The notes beneath the pieces were generated by a model. It was not told the DNA's origin, did no database searches, and was given only the letters and a program-made list of their open reading frames with translations. Made by a program: the position numbers and the translations under genes. Positions 7,470 through 10,144 of a stretch of 10,144 nucleotides of DNA are shown piece by piece (positions within the stretch are counted from its first letter, which is position 1; every line of letters begins with the position of its first letter). Source of the stretch: an uncultured Phascolarctobacterium sp. (lineage in GTDB: Bacteria > Bacillota > Negativicutes > Acidaminococcales > Acidaminococcaceae); NCBI GenBank assembly GCA_900544885.1, contig UQWU01000053.1, forward strand, positions 1 through 10,144, read 5' to 3'.

Positions 7470-9269
7470 TTAATCCATTTTCAAGATAGCCATAAATGCT
7501 TCTTGCGGTAATTCTACGCTACCTACTTGCTTCATACGCTTCTTACCTTCTTTTTGTTTCTCCAGCAGCTTACGTTTACGGCTGATATCGCCGCCATAGC
7601 ATTTTGCCAGAACGTCCTTACGCATTGCACGTACATTTTCGCGGGCAATAATCTTATTACCGATAGCTGCCTGTACAGGGATTTCAAACATCTGACGCGG
7701 AATCAGGCTACGCAGTTTTTCTACCAGCTGACGACCGCGTACAGTAGCAAATTCCTTATGTACGATAGCACTCAGAGCGTCGACAGGCTCGCCATTCAAC
7801 AGAATATCCACCTTCACCAGATCAGAATAACGATAACCGCACAGCTCATAGTCAAGGGAAGCATAACCACGAGTAGCAGATTTCAATCTATCGAAATAAT
7901 CATAAATAATTTCACTCAAGGGCAGAGCATAATGAATCATGACACGAGTATCATCAAGATAAGTCATATTATCATATTCACCACGTTTTTCCTGGCTCAG
8001 CTCCATCACGGCTCCGACAAAATCCTTCGGTACGATAATAGTGGCATTAACATAAGGTTCCTCTACATGGTCAATAACAGTCGGATCAGGGAACATGGAC
8101 GGGTTATCAATCATTTCCACATCACCGTTAGTACGGAACACCTCATAAATTACGTTCGGTGCAGTAGTAATCAGACTCAAATTATACTCACGCTCCAAAC
8201 GCTCTTTAATAACGTCCATGTGCAGCAGACCTAAGAAGCCGCAACGGAAACCGAAGCCTAAAGCAATAGAGGTTTCAGGCTCGAATACTAAAGAAGCATC
8301 GTTCAGCTGCAGCTTTTCTAAAGCATCACGCAGATTGTCATAATCAGAGTTCTCTACCGGATACAAACCGCAATAAACCATCGGAGTAGCCTTGCGGTAG
8401 CCGGGCAGAGCCTTATCCGCAGGATTGTCCGCATCAGTAACGGTATCACCTACACGGGCATCCTTAACGTTTTTAATACTAGCTGCGAAGAAGCCTACCT
8501 GACCTTCCTCCAGCTCATCAACATTAACCAGACCTGGTTTAAAATAACCGACCTCGGTAACATCAAATTCGGCACCGGTTGCCATCATACGGATTTTCAT
8601 ACCCTTACGCAGACGACCTTCCATAACACGTACATACAGCACAACGCCTTTATACGCGTCAAATTTGGAATCGAATACCAATGCCTTCAGCGGCTTCTCA
8701 CTGCTACCTGTAGGTGCAGGAATACGTGCTACAATAGCCTCTAAAACGTCCTCGATACCAATACCTGTTTTCGCACTGCATAAAACAGCATCGCTGGCAT
8801 CAATACCGATAACATCCTCAATTTCGTGCTTTACATGTTCAGGATCTGCACTTGGCAAATCAATTTTATTAACAACCGGAACGATTTCCAAATCGTTATC
8901 CAGTGCCAGATATACGTTAGCCAATGTCTGTGCTTCAATACCTTGAGTAGCGTCGATAACTAAAAGTGCGCCCTCGCAAGCTGCCAAAGCACGGGAAACC
9001 TCATAGGTAAAATCGACGTGACCGGGAGTATCGATAAAGTTCAGCATATATTCCTCACCATTGCGGGCCTTATAAATGCTGCGTACAGCCTGCGCCTTAA
9101 TGGTAATACCACGCTCACGCTCCAAATCCATAGAATCGAGAATCTGTGCTTCCATTTCGCGTTTGCTCAGAGTTCCTGTATATTCAATCAGTCTGTCTGC
9201 AAGAGTGGATTTACCATGATCTATATGGGCAATAATAGAGAAATTACGAATGTGATTTTGGTCAATCAT
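7470..9269 (-). CDS. lepA: Elongation factor 4 (ribosome back-translocase LepA)
   Basis: LepA is a ribosome-associated GTPase linked to back-translocation and to initiation or 30S assembly. The 599-residue length is usual. GTPase motifs are intact: AHIDHGKST (14-22, G1), RERGITIKAQ (51-60, G2 switch), DTPGH (80-84, G3), NKID (134-137, G4) and SAKTG (165-169, G5). The middle and end contain the EF4 blocks MVYCGLYPVE and FRCGFLGLLHMDV. The LepA-specific C-terminal tail ends VELPQEAFMAILKMD. The ATG at 9267-9269 is preceded by AGGAG, but the spacing is about 14 nt, longer than normal. It is the first gene of the likely lepA-cdaA-cdaR-dehydrogenase transcript and is divergent from rpsT. Confidence 0.98.
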   Translation of the reverse strand: MIDQNHIRNFSIIAHIDHGKSTLADRLIEYTGTLSKREMEAQILDSMDLERERGITIKAQAVRSIYKARNGEEYMLNFIDTPGHVDFTYEVSRALAACEGALLVIDATQGIEAQTLANVYLALDNDLEIVPVVNKIDLPSADPEHVKHEIEDVIGIDASDAVLCSAKTGIGIEDVLEAIVARIPAPTGSSEKPLKALVFDSKFDAYKGVVLYVRVMEGRLRKGMKIRMMATGAEFDVTEVGYFKPGLVNVDELEEGQVGFFAASIKNVKDARVGDTVTDADNPADKALPGYRKATPMVYCGLYPVENSDYDNLRDALEKLQLNDASLVFEPETSIALGFGFRCGFLGLLHMDVIKERLEREYNLSLITTAPNVIYEVFRTNGDVEMIDNPSMFPDPTVIDHVEEPYVNATIIVPKDFVGAVMELSQEKRGEYDNMTYLDDTRVMIHYALPLSEIIYDYFDRLKSATRGYASLDYELCGYRYSDLVKVDILLNGEPVDALSAIVHKEFATVRGRQLVEKLRSLIPRQMFEIPVQAAIGNKIIARENVRAMRKDVLAKCYGGDISRKRKLLEKQKEGKKRMKQVGSVELPQEAFMAILKMD

Positions 9270-9316
9270 AGATAATTTGTTAACTCCTTTAGTGTAATAA
9301 TTTATCAGTACTAATT

Positions 9317-9346
9317 ATTATACCATTGACGGGCAAATACTGTAAA
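9317..9346 (-). promoter_or_regulatory. Extended -10 sigma-A promoter for the lepA operon
   Basis: The minus strand has TTTACA (-35, 9341-9346), an 18-nt spacer, and TATAAT (-10, 9317-9322) preceded by TG plus one base (TGGTATAAT). Predicted start is near 9310, about 40 nt before the lepA ATG. Confidence 0.8.
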
Positions 9347-9409
9347 TATGCAGGGAATAGAAGAAATCCGCTTGTTAAAGCAAATTCAAGAAATATTTTT
9401 GTAAAATAC

Positions 9410-9438
9410 TTGCACAAAACTCGCTAACGTGTTAGAAT
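9410..9438 (+). promoter_or_regulatory. Sigma-A promoter for rpsT
   Basis: TTGCAC (-35, 9410-9415) and TAGAAT (-10, 9433-9438) are separated by 17 nt, and the -10 is extended (TGTTAGAAT). The start is near 9445, so the leader is only about 30 nt. It is back-to-back with the lepA promoter. Confidence 0.8.
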
Positions 9439-9458
9439 ATTGCAGTACAAGAATATTC

Positions 9459-9467
9459 AGGAGGTGA
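9459..9467 (+). promoter_or_regulatory. Strong rpsT ribosome binding site
   Basis: AGGAGGTGA is a near-perfect anti-16S match ending six bases before the TTG start at 9474. It supports the non-ATG start. Confidence 0.9.
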
Positions 9468-9473
9468 AATTCG

Positions 9474-9737
9474 TTGCCGAACATTAAATCTTCCATCCGC
9501 AGTGTAAAAACCGACGCAGAACGTCGTGCGAAAAACGCTCCGGTTAAAGCAGCTCTCCGTAATGCTTCCCGTAAAGTTGTTGCTCTGTCTGAAACCGCAG
9601 CTAAAGAAGACGCTCAAGCTACCTTGGCTGTTGCTACCGGTTTGCTCGATAAAGCAGCTCGCAAAGGCATTATCCATAAAAATGCTGCAGCTCGCAAAAA
9701 ATCCAGACTTGCAAAAAAAGTTAACGCTATGGCTTAA
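9474..9737 (+). CDS. rpsT: 30S ribosomal protein bS20
   Basis: This 87-residue basic protein binds 16S rRNA in the body of the small subunit. It begins MPNIKSSIRSVKTDAERR, the typical bS20 start, and continues with an Ala/Lys-rich helical pattern (AAKEDAQATLAVATGLLDKA, then GIIHKNAAARKKSRL, the bS20 C-terminal signature). The start codon is TTG, supported by the strong ribosome binding site and by the conserved N-terminus. E. coli rpsT also starts with UUG, where it takes part in translational control, so the weak start may have a role here too; that is inference. It is a single-gene transcript with its own promoter and terminator. Confidence 0.97.
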   Translation: MPNIKSSIRSVKTDAERRAKNAPVKAALRNASRKVVALSETAAKEDAQATLAVATGLLDKAARKGIIHKNAAARKKSRLAKKVNAMA

Positions 9738-9752
9738 TTTTTAACAAGACTG

Positions 9753-9779
9753 ACCTGCTCTTCGGAGCAGGTTTTTTTG
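9753..9779 (+). terminator. Intrinsic terminator of rpsT
   Basis: ACCTGCTC (9753-9760) pairs perfectly with GAGCAGGT (9765-9772) around the stable TTCG tetraloop and is followed by seven T. It starts 16 nt after the rpsT stop. Confidence 0.95.
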
Positions 9780-9792
9780 TTTTTACGTAACT

Positions 9793-9898
9793 TTTACTCA
9801 TAAATTAAGCACACTATGTTCTTTTAGTGCAGTAAGTAAATATAGCAGCTAACAATCAGTCTCTCACCTACCGACCGTTCTGATAGGGCTGATTTTTT
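9793..9898 (+). ncRNA. Candidate small RNA with weak promoter and terminator-like end (speculative)
   Basis: TTTACT (9793-9798) and TATGTT (9815-9820), 16 nt apart, make a weak promoter. About 70 nt on, AATCAG (9854-9859) pairs with CTGATT (9889-9894), with inner CCTA/TAGG (9867-9870 with 9884-9887), followed by a T-run to 9898. The outer stem is asymmetric (7-nt bulge against 1 nt). It may equally be the remains of an old gene end. Confidence 0.2.
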
Positions 9899-9921
9899 CT
9901 GTCCGCTTGATTTTCACACTC

Positions 9922-9949
9922 CTAAGCACACACTTAGAAGCTTAAGCTT
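9922..9949. repeat. Adjacent inverted repeats: hairpin plus 12-bp palindrome
   Basis: CTAAG (9922-9926) and CTTAG (9933-9937) flank a CACACA loop. Immediately after comes the perfect palindrome AAGCTTAAGCTT (9938-9949). Such dyads can be protein-binding sites or cruciforms; no function can be assigned. Confidence 0.5.
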
Positions 9950-10054
9950 GTTCATGTTTTACAGTGTATAATTATCTCTCTGCTGCCCATGGCAACAAAT
10001 GGAGTTCACTCTTATTTTGCCTCTCACTATAACAATCTCCAAAAAGGTAGCCAA

Positions 10055-10144
10055 TGCACTAGTCAACAAATTTTAGACACAAATCATAAAAAAATATACA
10101 ACAAAAAATTATCTGTTAGTCAGATATCCGTTCGTAATGCAACT
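10055..10144 (-). mobile_element. Probable end of an IS3-family insertion sequence (partial, cut by window edge)
   Basis: TGCACTAGTCAACAAATTTT (10055-10074), continuing AGACAC, has the TG start and 'ACT...TTTTAGACA' pattern that I associate with IS3-family terminal repeats. Inside it, on the minus strand, short frames run in from the window edge. One ends LHYERISD at a stop at 10116-10118; another ends NGYLTNR at a stop at 10109-10111. Either could be the tail of the transposase ORFB; the first resembles 'YRLHY...' IS3 endings. The transposase core and the other repeat are outside the window, so the family call is tentative. Confidence 0.45.

Larger units (their letters stand above)
9780..10054. 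other. Gene-free stretch between rpsT terminator and right-hand IS
   Basis: I find no convincing coding region on either strand: the frames are short and lack ribosome binding sites with recognisable products. What can be seen is a possible short transcript (9826-9898), a CTAAG/CTTAG hairpin (9922-9937), an abutting 12-bp palindrome (9938-9949), and an isolated TATAAT (9967-9972) without a matching -35. Confidence 0.6.

Noticed and set aside
7455..7475. Short AGCC/GGCT hairpin at the lepA stop as a terminator
   Set aside because: The stem has only four pairs and no T-run, and the tight spacing to cdaA argues for read-through.
7527..8234. A 235-codon open frame on the + strand opposite lepA
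   Set aside because: It lies entirely inside lepA, which has all family motifs. The antisense product has no recognisable domain, so it is a shadow frame.
9854..9898. T-box or metabolite riboswitch in the rpsT-distal spacer
   Set aside because: No T-box sequence and no conserved core of known riboswitches is visible, and no gene follows on the + strand within the window.
10001..10070. Minus-strand promoter using TTGACT near 10062 and TATAGT near 10030
   Set aside because: The spacing is about 29 nt, too long for a sigma-A promoter. The TTGACT is better explained as part of the insertion sequence terminal repeat.
1..10144. CRISPR array, tRNA or rRNA genes
   Set aside because: No regularly spaced direct repeats and no tRNA or rRNA signature were seen on either strand.

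Overview
The window looks like chromosomal DNA from a Bacillota bacterium, most likely a member of the Negativicutes. This rests on a glmS ribozyme, a cdaA-cdaR-glmM cluster, strong AGGAGG-type ribosome binding sites, sigma-A type promoters and AT-rich intergenic DNA. The genus cannot be fixed from the sequence alone.

Layout. Bases 1-183 hold the 3' end of an IS30-family insertion sequence, entering from the left on the + strand. Two hairpin terminators follow; the second (262-297) can serve glmS. Six genes then read on the minus strand. In transcription order, right to left, they are lepA (EF4 GTPase), cdaA (di-adenylate cyclase), cdaR (YbbR-domain membrane regulator), an FAD-dependent dehydrogenase of the COG2509 type, glmM (phosphoglucosamine mutase) and glmS (glucosamine-6-phosphate synthase). 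rpsT (ribosomal protein bS20) is divergent from lepA on the + strand and has its own promoter and terminator. From about 9780 to 10054 I see no gene, only small hairpins. The last 90 bases look like the end of a second insertion sequence, probably IS3 family, entering from the right on the minus strand.

How the genes work together. GlmS makes glucosamine-6-phosphate and GlmM isomerises it to glucosamine-1-phosphate, the route to UDP-GlcNAc and peptidoglycan. CdaA makes cyclic di-AMP at the membrane; CdaR and GlmM are known partners that modulate it in other Bacillota. The cluster therefore joins cell-wall precursor supply to c-di-AMP signalling. lepA, cdaA, cdaR and the dehydrogenase are tightly packed (37-nt gap, 4-nt overlap, 20-nt overlap) and are probably co-transcribed from an extended -10 promoter at 9317-9346. 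glmM has a probable extra promoter of its own. glmS has a separate promoter with an excellent 17-nt spacer and a long leader containing a self-cleaving glmS ribozyme, so it should be feedback-regulated by GlcN6P.

Nothing here is clearly a new system. The points most worth checking are the dehydrogenase lying between cdaR and glmM, the compact and slightly divergent glmS ribozyme with a GC-rich hairpin upstream of it, and the gene-free stretch between rpsT and the right-hand insertion sequence.
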